From the NCBI GenBank assembly GCA_022823165.1, contig JAJDXR010000074.1:1-60802 (forward strand): a stretch of DNA of 60,802 nucleotides. The letters run 5' to 3'. Source of the stretch: Anaerolineae bacterium (GTDB lineage: Bacteria > Chloroflexota > Anaerolineae > Aggregatilineales > Phototrophicaceae). Under the pieces are notes generated by a model. It ran no database searches. It had not been told where the DNA came from and saw only the letters and a program-made list of their open reading frames with translations. Within the stretch, counting starts at the first letter, position 1, and every line of letters starts with the position of its first letter. This document shows, piece after piece, positions 18,345-27,202 of this stretch. Position numbers and translations under genes: made by a program.

Positions 18345-18483
18345 CGGCGGACAAATTTCAAGCGCGAATTGCAAGGGCTGCGGGGCTTGCTCGCCCGGAT
18401 CATCCCTATATTGAATAGGTGCGCGTCACCGCTTGCCACTATACCCGCGGCGGTAAAAGCAAAATGAAGGGAATCCTAAACCG

Positions 18484-19905
18484 ATGCCAAACGAAGGCCC
18501 GAATATCCTCTTCATCATGTCCGACGACCACGCCTCGCACGCCATGAGCTGCTACGGCAGCCGCATCAACCGGACGCCTAATCTCGACCGTATCGCCGAC
18601 GAAGGCATGCGCTTCGACAATTGCTTCTGCACCAACTCGATATGCACGCCCAGCCGCGCCGCCATCCTCACCGGTACTTACAACCATATCAACGGCGTCA
18701 CCACGCTTAGCACGCACATGGATAACCGGCTGCCGACCTTCGTCAAGGACTTGCAAGCCAGCGGCTACCAGACCGGCATGTTCGGCAAGTGGCATCTGGG
18801 CCAGGGCCCGGCGCATGAGCCGACCGGCTTCGATGACTGGGCCGTCCTGCCCGGGCAGGGGTTGTATCACAATCCGACCTTTATCTTCCCGACCGAGACC
18901 GGCTCGGAGAAACGGCCGGTCAAAGGCTACGTGACCGACTTGATTACCGACATGAGTCTGGACTTCCTGCAGGCGCGGGATCCGGAGCGTCCCTTCTTCC
19001 TCATGTGCCATCACAAAGCGCCCCATCGCCACTGGGAGCCGGACGAAAAACACGCCGACATGTACCTCAACGAAGATATTCCCGAGCCGGAAACGCTCTA
19101 CGACGACTACGCCAACCGCGCCTCGGCCGCCGAAGCCGCCGAGATGCGCATGGGCGTCCACCATAGTCCCCTGGATCTCAAGGCGGAGATCCCGCGCGAC
19201 CTGCCCGAGATGGAGCTGCGCAAATGGGCTTATCAGCGCTATATCAAGGATTATCTGCGCGTGGTGGCCAGCATTGACGACAATGTCGGCCGCCTGCTGG
19301 ATTACCTGGACGCCGAGGGTCTGGCTGAGAACACGGTGGTCGTCTACACCTCGGATCAAGGCTTTTTCCTGGGCGACCACGGCTGGTACGACAAGCGCTT
19401 CATGTACGAAGAATCGCTGCGCATGCCTTATATCATGCGCTATCCCAATGGCATCGCCGCCGGCAGCGTTAACGAAGACATGATCCTCAATGTCGACTTC
19501 GGGCCGACCTACCTCGATCTGGCCGGACTATCGGCGACCGACGACATGCAGGGGCGCAGTTTCGCCCCGCTGCTGCGCGGCGACAGGCCCGACGACTGGC
19601 GCGACAGCATGTATTATCGCTACTGGATGCACAAGACACACCACAACGTCTACGCGCATTACGGCGTCCGCACCATGCGTTACAAGCTGATCTACTATTA
19701 CGCCGACGCCCTGGGTACCGAAGGCAGCATTGAGGGCACGTATGAGCCGGAGTGGGAACTCTTCGACCTGGAAGCCGATCCCTATGAACTGAACAACATC
19801 GTTGCTGACCCGGCACATGCCGATCTGGTGGCCGGGCTAAAGGCCGAGCTGCACCGCCTGCAAGCCGAGGTCGGCGACCAGCGTTATCATCTCGATGTGG
19901 AGTAG
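18484..19905 (+). CDS. Type I (formylglycine) sulfatase, family S1
   Basis: A 473-residue sulfatase hydrolysing sulfate esters. The N-terminus NILFIMSDDHASHAMSCYG carries the paired metal-binding Asp residues (D14, D15). The CTPSRAAILTG signature puts the catalytic Cys at residue 54, which must be converted to formylglycine by a separate enzyme not present here. YTSDQGFFLGDHGWYDKRFM supplies the second metal-binding Asp and the His/Lys of the active site. There is no signal peptide, so desulfation would occur inside the cell. With the five fucosidases around it, a sulfated fucose residue is a reasonable substrate, but family S1 covers many sugars and aryl sulfates. The 3' end overlaps the end of the opposite-strand kinase gene by 19 bases. 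Confidence 0.92.
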   Translation: MPNEGPNILFIMSDDHASHAMSCYGSRINRTPNLDRIADEGMRFDNCFCTNSICTPSRAAILTGTYNHINGVTTLSTHMDNRLPTFVKDLQASGYQTGMFGKWHLGQGPAHEPTGFDDWAVLPGQGLYHNPTFIFPTETGSEKRPVKGYVTDLITDMSLDFLQARDPERPFFLMCHHKAPHRHWEPDEKHADMYLNEDIPEPETLYDDYANRASAAEAAEMRMGVHHSPLDLKAEIPRDLPEMELRKWAYQRYIKDYLRVVASIDDNVGRLLDYLDAEGLAENTVVVYTSDQGFFLGDHGWYDKRFMYEESLRMPYIMRYPNGIAAGSVNEDMILNVDFGPTYLDLAGLSATDDMQGRSFAPLLRGDRPDDWRDSMYYRYWMHKTHHNVYAHYGVRTMRYKLIYYYADALGTEGSIEGTYEPEWELFDLEADPYELNNIVADPAHADLVAGLKAELHRLQAEVGDQRYHLDVE

Positions 19906-20849
19906 TCGGCCGCCAGCAGCACTTCCTTCGCCCCCGCGATGAAGCGGCGGAAGCCTGCTTCCATGTAGGGATATGCGAACCAGTCTTCCGGATCGGTCAT
20001 GGGGCGGGCGCTGGCCGCCAACTCAAATAGCGCCAGGTCGGCGCGATTCAGGCGCCAGCCGGCTGTCGCCTCATAGACGCGCAGGAATTCGACGGCGGCT
20101 TCCGGTTCGCCCTCAATGCAATAGCCCAGGCGCGCATAAGCCACATCGGCCGCGGGATGCCCGTAGCCGGCTTCCTCCCAATCCAGCACGCTTGCGATCT
20201 CATCGCCGCGCCAGAGGATATTGCCCGCCCAGTAGTCGGTGTGGGCGAAGCGCTGCTCGGCCGGCGTCCAGCGCCCCCAGCGGTCATTTAGCAGATGCCA
20301 GACGACTTCGCCATCGGGGTCGGCGCGCATATAGTCCGGCACGCTGCCGCCCTTGAGGAACCAGGCGACTTCCACATCGTCATCCATGAGGAAGCGCTTG
20401 TCGGATTCGCTGAAAGGCGTCTGATGGATGCGCGCCAGCATACGCGCCGCTTTGGCCGCCATCCGTCCCCAACGCTGCGATTCCGCCGGCAGCTCGATAG
20501 GCGCGCCCGGCACGTACTCGGTGACGATGCCCGGCAAACCCAAGATCGCGCCGTCCGCATCCAGCAGCAGCGGCGGCGGGACCGGTACGCCCTGTCCATG
20601 CAGCATTTGCAGCGCGTGAAATTCGCAGAGGTGCTTGTCGTGGCCGGCTTCGTAATTGGCCGGGTTGTAACGCCGGATGACGATATTACGCGCTTGACCG
20701 TCCGCGCTTTCGGCGGCGACTCGATGCGTGAAGTTGCTAAACGTGCTCGGCAGGTCATGCACGGCGAAGTGCGCGCCGCTCAAACCCAGCGCGTCCAAGA
20801 CCGCGACTATCGCGGCTGTCGACGGCATCTCGCGCTGAGACCAGCTCAT
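19887..20849 (-). CDS. APH-family phosphotransferase (small-molecule kinase)
   Basis: A 320-residue protein with the aminoglycoside phosphotransferase/choline kinase fold. The Brenner-like loop HTDYWAGNILW carries the catalytic Asp and metal-binding Asn. VLDWEEAGYGHPAADVAY is the DFG-equivalent segment. The hinge IVTEYVPG is visible in the N-lobe. Such enzymes phosphorylate hydroxyls of aminoglycosides, choline, sugars or homoserine with ATP. The gene is last in a minus-strand run and its ATG overlaps the stop of fucosidase C by ATGA, so they are likely translationally coupled. A sugar or sugar-derived substrate released by the fucosidases is therefore more likely than antibiotic resistance; this is inference from context. 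Confidence 0.85.
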   Translation of the reverse strand: MSWSQREMPSTAAIVAVLDALGLSGAHFAVHDLPSTFSNFTHRVAAESADGQARNIVIRRYNPANYEAGHDKHLCEFHALQMLHGQGVPVPPPLLLDADGAILGLPGIVTEYVPGAPIELPAESQRWGRMAAKAARMLARIHQTPFSESDKRFLMDDDVEVAWFLKGGSVPDYMRADPDGEVVWHLLNDRWGRWTPAEQRFAHTDYWAGNILWRGDEIASVLDWEEAGYGHPAADVAYARLGYCIEGEPEAAVEFLRVYEATAGWRLNRADLALFELAASARPMTDPEDWFAYPYMEAGFRRFIAGAKEVLLAADYSTSR

Positions 20850-22297
20850 CGCAACTCGACGCGCCAGGCGGCCGCCAAATCAGTCTTGAAGTCGAGGCCG
20901 CTGGCGTCAATCGTCAAACCCGCAGCCGACTGCGCCCACTGCGCCGGCTGATCCGACTCCAGCAGCGACACGCTCTCAACCGCTACCGACTCGTCCAGCG
21001 CCTCAAAACTCACCGACCGCTCCGGTATGCCCAGCGTCATGGCGTAAACCGTCTTGCCGTCTTTGGATTGGGTATAGCGCCGGTCGTCAGCGTTGCAATT
21101 GTCGTATTCCCAGAATTTATGCCCGCGCCGCTCGACGATAAGCTTGGCTTCGTCGCCTTCCGCGGGCGTCGTCCAGGGCACTGTGTTGTAGATCGCCTGC
21201 CCATTCCAGCGCAGCCAGTCGCCCATCCGCAGCAGCGGCTGGCGCTGTCCGTCGGGGATAGTGCCGTCCGGCTGGGGCGACAGCGACAGCATCATGGTGC
21301 CGCCGCGCGCCGCGCAGTCAATCAGCTTGCTGAGCAGCGTGTGACCGTTGGCGTATTGCTGGTTCTCGACCCAACCCCAGGATTGGTCGCCGATGCGCAT
21401 GTCGTCGTTCCAGGGGCGCTCGTATATTGGCGGGCGATCGCGCCCCTTTTCGAAGTTGATCACGCCGAAATCGGGGTGAAAGTTGTACTGCATGCTGACC
21501 GGCAGTTTGTTGAGCACCAGCACCTCTTTGCCCCAACCGCGCGCCTGATTCAGATAATGCGCCAGAATCTCCAGCGCTGTGTCTTCGTAGCCGTCTTCGC
21601 GGAATTTGCCGCCGTCGAACCACATCATATCGGGCTGATATTTGTCGATGACTTCGCGCACTTTCAGCTGCCACTGCTGGAAGAAGTCCTCGAAGCGGCT
21701 GGTCTGCTGCACCCAATAGAAGTCGGCATAGTCCGGGTCGAAGAGTTCCCAGCCTTCCGCCTGGCCGCGCTTAATAGCGGCTTCGTCGAAGGTTTGATCC
21801 CACTGATTCCAGCCGGCCAGGAACCAGTTGAAACCGCGGATGATGTGAAAGGGCGCCACCAGGCGCAGGTCGCGGCGGCGCAGTGCCGTCGCCAGCTCGC
21901 CGTAGAGATCGCGCTTCGGCCCCATCTTGCCGACATTCCAGCGGTAGACATCGCTGTCCCACAAGCCGAAGCCGTCATGATGCGCCAGCGAAAAGCCGGC
22001 GTAACGCGCGCCGCTGGCGGCGAAGAGATCAGCCCATTCCTCCGGGTCGTAGCGCTCGGCGGTGAAGCCCTGGATGAAGCGCGTGTAACCGTAATCGGCC
22101 GGCGAGCCGAAACGTTCGCCATGCTGCCGATAGATTTCGTGCGCGGGGTCGTTCATCCATTTGCCGTACCATTCGTTGCCGAAGCCGGGTACGGAATAGA
22201 TGCCCCAATGGGCGTACAAGCCGAATTTGCTGTCGCTGAACCACTGCGGCACTTCGTGCCGCGTCAGCGATTCCCATGCTGCCTGGTATGTCGTCAT
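20846..22297 (-). CDS. Alpha-L-fucosidase, GH29 (copy C)
   Basis: A 483-residue GH29 enzyme. I start it at 22297, where MTTYQAAWESL opens the domain and GCGAGAG lies upstream; the frame continues 36 codons further into the neighbouring MFS gene. FGLYAHWGIYSVPGFGNEWY and LAHHDGFGLWDSD are family segments. MMWFDGG gives nucleophile Asp228. Note AHWG rather than the IHWG of the other four copies, and the FGNEWY motif shared with copy B. No signal peptide. It sits 20 bases after an MFS gene and overlaps the kinase gene by four bases. The C-terminal part, from about 400, is a beta domain. The substrate may differ from that of copy D in the same operon. Confidence 0.91.
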   Translation of the reverse strand: MTTYQAAWESLTRHEVPQWFSDSKFGLYAHWGIYSVPGFGNEWYGKWMNDPAHEIYRQHGERFGSPADYGYTRFIQGFTAERYDPEEWADLFAASGARYAGFSLAHHDGFGLWDSDVYRWNVGKMGPKRDLYGELATALRRRDLRLVAPFHIIRGFNWFLAGWNQWDQTFDEAAIKRGQAEGWELFDPDYADFYWVQQTSRFEDFFQQWQLKVREVIDKYQPDMMWFDGGKFREDGYEDTALEILAHYLNQARGWGKEVLVLNKLPVSMQYNFHPDFGVINFEKGRDRPPIYERPWNDDMRIGDQSWGWVENQQYANGHTLLSKLIDCAARGGTMMLSLSPQPDGTIPDGQRQPLLRMGDWLRWNGQAIYNTVPWTTPAEGDEAKLIVERRGHKFWEYDNCNADDRRYTQSKDGKTVYAMTLGIPERSVSFEALDESVAVESVSLLESDQPAQWAQSAAGLTIDASGLDFKTDLAAAWRVELR

Positions 22298-22317
22298 GTC
22301 GTCTCTCGCTTGATTCT

Positions 22318-23613
22318 CTATTCGCGCGCGTACGCTTGCTTGGACGCTGTCAGCCGCGGCTCTCGCACCCGCCAAAATAGCAGCGCCGCGCTGATAACGC
22401 CACATAAGAGCGACGCCAGAAACAGGGCGTTAATGTCGAATCTATCAGCCAGCCAACCCGCCAGGATGGGGCCCGCAAAAGTAACGGGCGCGATCAGCGT
22501 ATTGGTCAGGCCGATGAAGGTCGGCTGCTCGGCGGGCGTGGCGAATTCCAGCACGATGTTGTGGTGTGAAACGCCGTCGCTGGATATAGCGCAGGCCAGG
22601 CAGATAAAAGCCGGTATCAGCCCCATGACGCTGGCGGAACCAAGCGCGAAGACCGCCGCCAAAGCCATGCTCACAGCTGAAATCACCAGATTGCGTTTAT
22701 GCCCCCAGCGGTCGCCCAGCCAGCCGAAACTCAGCCGCAGCACCGCCTGCGAGCCGATGAAAATGGCGTTCAGCAGGCCGATGTCGGCGCCGCTCAGGAC
22801 GTATCTTTTGTCGCCCAGGATGATGAAGAAACCAATCGCCATCATACTCAAGCGCAGCAGCGCGTAACCCGTGAGGAAGCGCCGATAGTTGACGTGCTCG
22901 CGCAGGACAGCCGGCAGTCGCTTCAAATAGCGGCGCAGCGGAAGCGCCTGCTTGACATCGTCGCTTTCAGGCTCTCGGGTTAAAGCCAGTGAAAACCAGG
23001 AGATTGCCAGTGGAATTCCCGCAATCAGGAAGAGCAAGCTGAAGTTAGCCGGATAGGCCACGGCGTCGAGGATGCGTCCCACCAAGTAGGCGCCGGCGAT
23101 GCCCATCAGCAAGCCGCCGCCGTCGGCCAGACCGAAGAATATGCCGCGCCGCCGGGTGGGAATGACTTTGCCGATCATGGTGAACCAGGCCGGCGTGACC
23201 AAGCCTCCGCCCAGAGCCGCGGTGGCGATGCCTATGAAGAAAAGCGCCAGCGCCAGTCCCGGCGCCTCCACGGCGAAGAGCAGCAGCGCCAGGCCGATCA
23301 GCGGGTAGGGCAAGCGCTGCATCAAGCCGCTAAGCAGCAAAACGAAGGGCAATTTGCGTCGCAAACCCTGGGCATGATTGGCGACCAGCAGCTGCGGCAA
23401 TAAGAAGGACAAGCTAAAGATAGCCGAGATCAAGCCGACGGCGATCTCCGAATCGGTGAGACGGTTGACAAGCAGCGGCATGATGGTCTCCTGCGAGACC
23501 AGGCTGATGGCCAGCGCGTAAAACATATTGTCGAGAACATTGACCGTGAAATTCCAATTGCGGTCTTTCTCGATATGACTCTGCGCTGAATTATCAGCGG
23601 CGCTGTCCGTCAT
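22318..23613 (-). CDS. MFS transporter (paralogue 1)
   Basis: A 431-residue major facilitator with about 12 hydrophobic segments in the cytoplasmic membrane. The ATG at 23611-23613 overlaps the TGA of the upstream MFS gene (ATGA), which decides the start over the longer frame. The N-terminal part reads NFTVNVLDNMFYALAISL, then SQETIMPLL. Loop motifs TPAWFTMIGKVIPTRRRGI and FGWLGDRWGHKRNL match the MFS loop 8-9 pattern. These segments recur almost unchanged in the next gene, so the two arose by tandem duplication. The gene lies between two fucosidase genes in the same run, so the cargo is probably a fucose-containing sugar or its product. Import or export cannot be told from sequence. Confidence 0.88.
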   Translation of the reverse strand: MTDSAADNSAQSHIEKDRNWNFTVNVLDNMFYALAISLVSQETIMPLLVNRLTDSEIAVGLISAIFSLSFLLPQLLVANHAQGLRRKLPFVLLLSGLMQRLPYPLIGLALLLFAVEAPGLALALFFIGIATAALGGGLVTPAWFTMIGKVIPTRRRGIFFGLADGGGLLMGIAGAYLVGRILDAVAYPANFSLLFLIAGIPLAISWFSLALTREPESDDVKQALPLRRYLKRLPAVLREHVNYRRFLTGYALLRLSMMAIGFFIILGDKRYVLSGADIGLLNAIFIGSQAVLRLSFGWLGDRWGHKRNLVISAVSMALAAVFALGSASVMGLIPAFICLACAISSDGVSHHNIVLEFATPAEQPTFIGLTNTLIAPVTFAGPILAGWLADRFDINALFLASLLCGVISAALLFWRVREPRLTASKQAYARE

Positions 23614-24911
23614 TGACGGCTCTTCATTTTGTCCACGCTCATGGGCCTGGGCGGGACGTGTCGCGGCTCCTTCACCCAAAGCGCCAGCAGGACGCCGCCG
23701 ACCGCGCCGCAGAGCAACATCAGGTTAAACAGCCCCTCAAAACTGTTGTCAGCCACCCAGCCGCCAACTATCGGCGCCAGGAAGACGACCGGCGCCAGCA
23801 AGGTATTGGTCAGCCCGATGAAGGTCGGCTGGTCTTCGGGCACGGCGAATTCGAGCACGATATTCAGATGCGAGATGCGGTCGGCAGCCAGGGCTGTGCC
23901 GAGCAGGAAGAAGGCCGGGATCAGGGTGATGACATCGCTAGCCAGCGAAGCGGCCAGCGCGGCGGCGGCGGCGGCGAAGGCGAAGATGGTCAAGTTCAGC
24001 TTGTGGCCGCGGCGATCGCCCAGCCAGCCCAGCGCCAGTTGAATCACCGCCTGGCTGCCCAGCAAGACGGCTGTCAACACGCCCACCTCGGCGCCGCTCA
24101 GGTCAAAACGATCGTTGCCGAATACGATAAAAAAGCTGGCGCCCATCAAACTGAAGCGGCCGATGGAGTAGCTCAGCAGAAAGCGGCGGAAGTTGACATT
24201 GCGCCGCAGGACCGCCGGCAACTGCCGAAAATAGTGGGACAGCGGTATGTGCTCTTTGACGACCGGGCTCTCCGGCTCGCGGTTGAGCGCCAAGCCGATC
24301 CAGGATATGCCCATGAAGAAGGCGGCTGCAAAGAAAAGCGTGGCGAAATTCTGCGGATAGGCGACATCATCCAGGATGACGCCGACGAAATAAGCGCCGA
24401 CGAAACCCATCAAGGTGCCCAGGCCGTCGCTGACGCCGAAGAAGATGCCGCGGCGATTGACCGGCAGCACCTTGCCGATCATGGTGAACCAGGCGGGCGT
24501 GGCGACGCCGGCGCCAAACGCGCCCAAGCCGATCACCAGATAAACCGCCAGCAAAGCCAGCGTCGGCGAGTCCTGGGCGAAGAAATATACGGCGATACCG
24601 GCAAAGACATAAGGCACGCGCTCCATCAACCCGCCGATGAACATAACAAAGGGCAGCTTGCGCGTCAGCCGTTCGGCGTGATTGGCCGCGAAAAGTTGCG
24701 GCAGGTAAAAGGAGATGCTGAATATCGCCGGCACCAGACCGATGGCGATCTTGGAATCGGTCAGATTGTCGATCAGCAGCGGCATGATCGTTTCGCGCGA
24801 AATCAAGCTGAAAGCCAGCGTGATAAAGGTGATGTCGATCAGATTGACCGAGAAATTCCAGGGCAGATTCTTTTGTACGAAGTCTTCAGCTTTGGCGGTC
24901 AAGTCAATCAC
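23610..24911 (-). CDS. MFS transporter (paralogue 2)
   Basis: A 433-residue major facilitator paralogous to its downstream neighbour. Shared segments include NFSVNLIDITFITLAFSL, SRETIMPLL, TPAWFTMIGKVLPVNRRGI, LGWLGDRRGHKLNL and NIVLEFAVPEDQPTFIGLTN. Twelve hydrophobic segments are seen. The start overlaps the stop of fucosidase D by eight bases, and the stop overlaps the start of paralogue 1 by four, so the genes are translationally coupled. The two copies differ enough (for example in the central loop after helix 6) to suggest different cargo or a heteromer. Within the operon these are the only transporters, separate from the ABC system at 29.2-32.4 kb. Confidence 0.88.
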   Translation of the reverse strand: MIDLTAKAEDFVQKNLPWNFSVNLIDITFITLAFSLISRETIMPLLIDNLTDSKIAIGLVPAIFSISFYLPQLFAANHAERLTRKLPFVMFIGGLMERVPYVFAGIAVYFFAQDSPTLALLAVYLVIGLGAFGAGVATPAWFTMIGKVLPVNRRGIFFGVSDGLGTLMGFVGAYFVGVILDDVAYPQNFATLFFAAAFFMGISWIGLALNREPESPVVKEHIPLSHYFRQLPAVLRRNVNFRRFLLSYSIGRFSLMGASFFIVFGNDRFDLSGAEVGVLTAVLLGSQAVIQLALGWLGDRRGHKLNLTIFAFAAAAAALAASLASDVITLIPAFFLLGTALAADRISHLNIVLEFAVPEDQPTFIGLTNTLLAPVVFLAPIVGGWVADNSFEGLFNLMLLCGAVGGVLLALWVKEPRHVPPRPMSVDKMKSRQ

Positions 24912-26295
24912 CCGTGCCGGTTATCTTGAGCGAATGCGCCTGCGATTCAGGCAGGTCCGGCAGCGTGAGGCGCAGGTCCGAACCGTCTTTCCGCCACGAG
25001 AGGTCAGCGTCTTGGCCGAGCAGCTGGATCGTGGCCGCGGCCGGCGCATCCAGCCCTTCGATGGCGATCTCGCTTTCAGGCGGACTGCCCAACAGCGTGA
25101 CGTACAAGGCATCGTCGGCCGCGGTGAAACGGAGATCCAGCCCCTGCGTAGTCGTCCCGTCAGCGCGCGTCCAGGGGCGGGTGTCGAAGATGGCCTCCCC
25201 ATTGCGATCCAGCCAGCGGCCCAAGCTGCGCAGGCGCTCGGCCTGGTTTTCGGGAATGGTCCCGTCCGCCATCGGCCCGACGTTAAGCAGCAGATTGCCG
25301 TTCTTGCTGACGATATCGACGAACATGTGGATGAGTTCGTCTTCCGCCAGCAGCTGCTCATCGCCTTCGTTGCGGTTGTAGCCGAAGCTGTGCCCGATGC
25401 CGCGGCAGCATTCCCACTTGACGGCCTGGATCTCGTCGAAGGTGGCGTATTCCGGCGTGATGTAGTCGAAGTGCGGTCCCTGCGGCACAAGCAATTTGCC
25501 GCCCTCTTTTTGCCGCTGTTCGCGCGATTGCGTGAAGCGGTCGTTGATGACGCCTTCGGGCACACTGTTGTAATAGTAGGCGAAAAGCTCGCCCAGGTCA
25601 GCCGCGGCCGGATAACCGATGTCATTCCACATAATTGCGGGCTGGTAGCGGTCGATCAGTTCTTTCCAATGCGCCACTGAATAGTCGACGAATTCGGGAC
25701 TCTGCACAATTGTGCCGAAGACATCGGGACCATCATTGACGCGCGCCTCGTTAAAAGCCCAATCCAGCCCGCCGGAATAATAGAGCGCCATCTTCATGCC
25801 CTGCTGGCGCACGGCCTCCGTCAGCTCGCCGACCACATCGCGCATGGTGTGATAATTCGCTTTGCGCGGGCAGGGGATATCGCTGGGCCAAAGCGTGAAG
25901 CCGTCATGATGTTTGGTAGTCAGGACCACGTAACGGGCGTTGACCTCGCTGAAGAGCGACGCCATATCATTCGGCTGCCAGCGCCTGAGCGCGGAGTTGA
26001 ACCCGGGGGCGAAGTCGTCGTAGTCGAAGTCCGCGCCGTAGTTCTGGTTGTGCCATGCTCGCGTCGGGCTGTCTTCAAATTTGAGCGTGTTCAAATACCA
26101 TTCGGCGTAGGAATTGAGGCGGAACCAGTTGCTCATATCGCCGCTCTCAAAGACCTCGCCGATGTCGCCGCCGTGAGGCGCCCAGGCCGGCACCGAGTAC
26201 AGCCCCCAGTGGATGAAGATGCCTAACTTGGCGTTGTGATACCAGGCCGGTACTTCATGCGTCCTGACGGATTCAAGTGTTGGTTCAAAGGTCAT
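24904..26295 (-). CDS. Alpha-L-fucosidase, GH29 (copy D)
   Basis: A 463-residue GH29 enzyme. The ATG at 26295 has AGAGGAAA upstream; a second ATG six codons earlier lacks such a site. LGIFIHWGLYSVPAWAPHGG, then TTKHHDGFTLWPSD, are barrel motifs. IMWNDIGYP places the nucleophile at Asp225. The WND form resembles characterised fucosidases such as that of Thermotoga, whereas the other copies here have WFD or WYD, so this may be the most canonical enzyme. A C-terminal beta domain of about 110 residues follows. No signal peptide. It lies 46 bases after the BNR-repeat gene and overlaps the first MFS gene by eight bases. Confidence 0.93.
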   Translation of the reverse strand: MTFEPTLESVRTHEVPAWYHNAKLGIFIHWGLYSVPAWAPHGGDIGEVFESGDMSNWFRLNSYAEWYLNTLKFEDSPTRAWHNQNYGADFDYDDFAPGFNSALRRWQPNDMASLFSEVNARYVVLTTKHHDGFTLWPSDIPCPRKANYHTMRDVVGELTEAVRQQGMKMALYYSGGLDWAFNEARVNDGPDVFGTIVQSPEFVDYSVAHWKELIDRYQPAIMWNDIGYPAAADLGELFAYYYNSVPEGVINDRFTQSREQRQKEGGKLLVPQGPHFDYITPEYATFDEIQAVKWECCRGIGHSFGYNRNEGDEQLLAEDELIHMFVDIVSKNGNLLLNVGPMADGTIPENQAERLRSLGRWLDRNGEAIFDTRPWTRADGTTTQGLDLRFTAADDALYVTLLGSPPESEIAIEGLDAPAAATIQLLGQDADLSWRKDGSDLRLTLPDLPESQAHSLKITGTGD

Positions 26296-26341
26296 ATCAG
26301 TTTTCCTCTGCATGCTTCCAATGTGTAATCATTTGAACGAG

Positions 26342-27202
26342 CTACCAGTTTTCGCGGTGGATACTGCCATCGGACATGGCGAGCAAAATGGACTCGCCAT
26401 CAAGCGACAAACAGTCCACTCCACTAGCGATCACTTCTTTCCAGCTTGCGCCACGGTCGCTAGCGTACAAGACGCGATCGTCCACCAGCGCTATAATGCG
26501 CGAATCATCGATCAGTTCAACCGCGTTCACCGCGCCCTCAGTCTTGAGCACCGTCTCCCAAGTTTTGCCGGCGTCATGGGAGCGCAGCAGCCCGTGCGCC
26601 TCGCAGCCGGCGTAGAGCGCGCCGCTCTCAGCCAGCGCCAGGCTCAGCACGGTTTCGTCTCCAGCGGGCATAGAAACATCCCGCCACCAGCGTCCGCCGT
26701 TCTCACTTGTATAGATGCCGCTGCCAGTGCCGGCGTAGACCACGCTGTCCTCGGCGAAGCGCGGCGAGAGCGCCAGGGCGTAGATGTTGTGATCGAACAA
26801 GCCGTGGCTGACCGCCAGCCAGGTCGCGCCGCCGTCGGTCGAGCGATATACCCCGTCCGCGAATGTGCCGGCCAGGACGCAGCCGCCCGCAGCGAAGTTC
26901 GGCGTGGCAGCCAAGCAAGTCACAAGGGGGCCTGGCGCGCGCAGCTGAACCGCTTGCCAGCTCGCGCCGCCGTCAGTCGAGCGGGCGACGCTGCCGTGTA
27001 TACCCGCCAATATCAGGTCGCCGCCGGCATCAATGGCGAGCGCAAGTGTCGGCATGTCTTGATCGGGCAGCCAGGACCGATACAGGCTTTGCGCTTCGCC
27101 TTGCGCGGGGATGCGATACAAGCCGCTTTGGCGCGCGGCGTAGATGGCGCCGCCGGCGGAGATCAAGCTGTGCGCGCGCTGCATGACTTCGATGCTTGTC
27201 AT
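26342..27202 (-). CDS. BNR/Asp-box beta-propeller protein
   Basis: A 286-residue soluble repeat protein. At least five Asp-boxes are visible (STDGGASW, STDGGATW, SENGGRWW, SHDAGKTW, SDRGASW), spaced about 40-45 residues apart. That fits a six- or seven-bladed propeller of the sortilin/Ycf48/BNR type. There is no signal peptide and no sialidase Arg triad, so it is more likely a binding or assembly factor than an enzyme. Its ATG abuts the stop of the GroEL-like gene with no gap, so the two are cotranscribed and probably functionally linked. Fucosidase D starts 46 bases downstream. Automated annotation may call it a glycosyl hydrolase from the fold alone; I see no support for that. Confidence 0.82.
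   Translation of the reverse strand: MTSIEVMQRAHSLISAGGAIYAARQSGLYRIPAQGEAQSLYRSWLPDQDMPTLALAIDAGGDLILAGIHGSVARSTDGGASWQAVQLRAPGPLVTCLAATPNFAAGGCVLAGTFADGVYRSTDGGATWLAVSHGLFDHNIYALALSPRFAEDSVVYAGTGSGIYTSENGGRWWRDVSMPAGDETVLSLALAESGALYAGCEAHGLLRSHDAGKTWETVLKTEGAVNAVELIDDSRIIALVDDRVLYASDRGASWKEVIASGVDCLSLDGESILLAMSDGSIHRENW

Noticed and set aside
21068..24929. Long plus-strand open frames (599 and 438 codons) opposite fucosidase C and the MFS genes.
   Set aside because: The minus-strand genes have family motifs and overlapping start/stop junctions; the antisense frames have none and are rich in His, Gln and Arg, as expected of shadows.
26342..27202. Calling the BNR protein a sialidase or other glycoside hydrolase.
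   Set aside because: Asp-boxes define the propeller fold only; the Arg triad and catalytic residues of sialidases are not visible.
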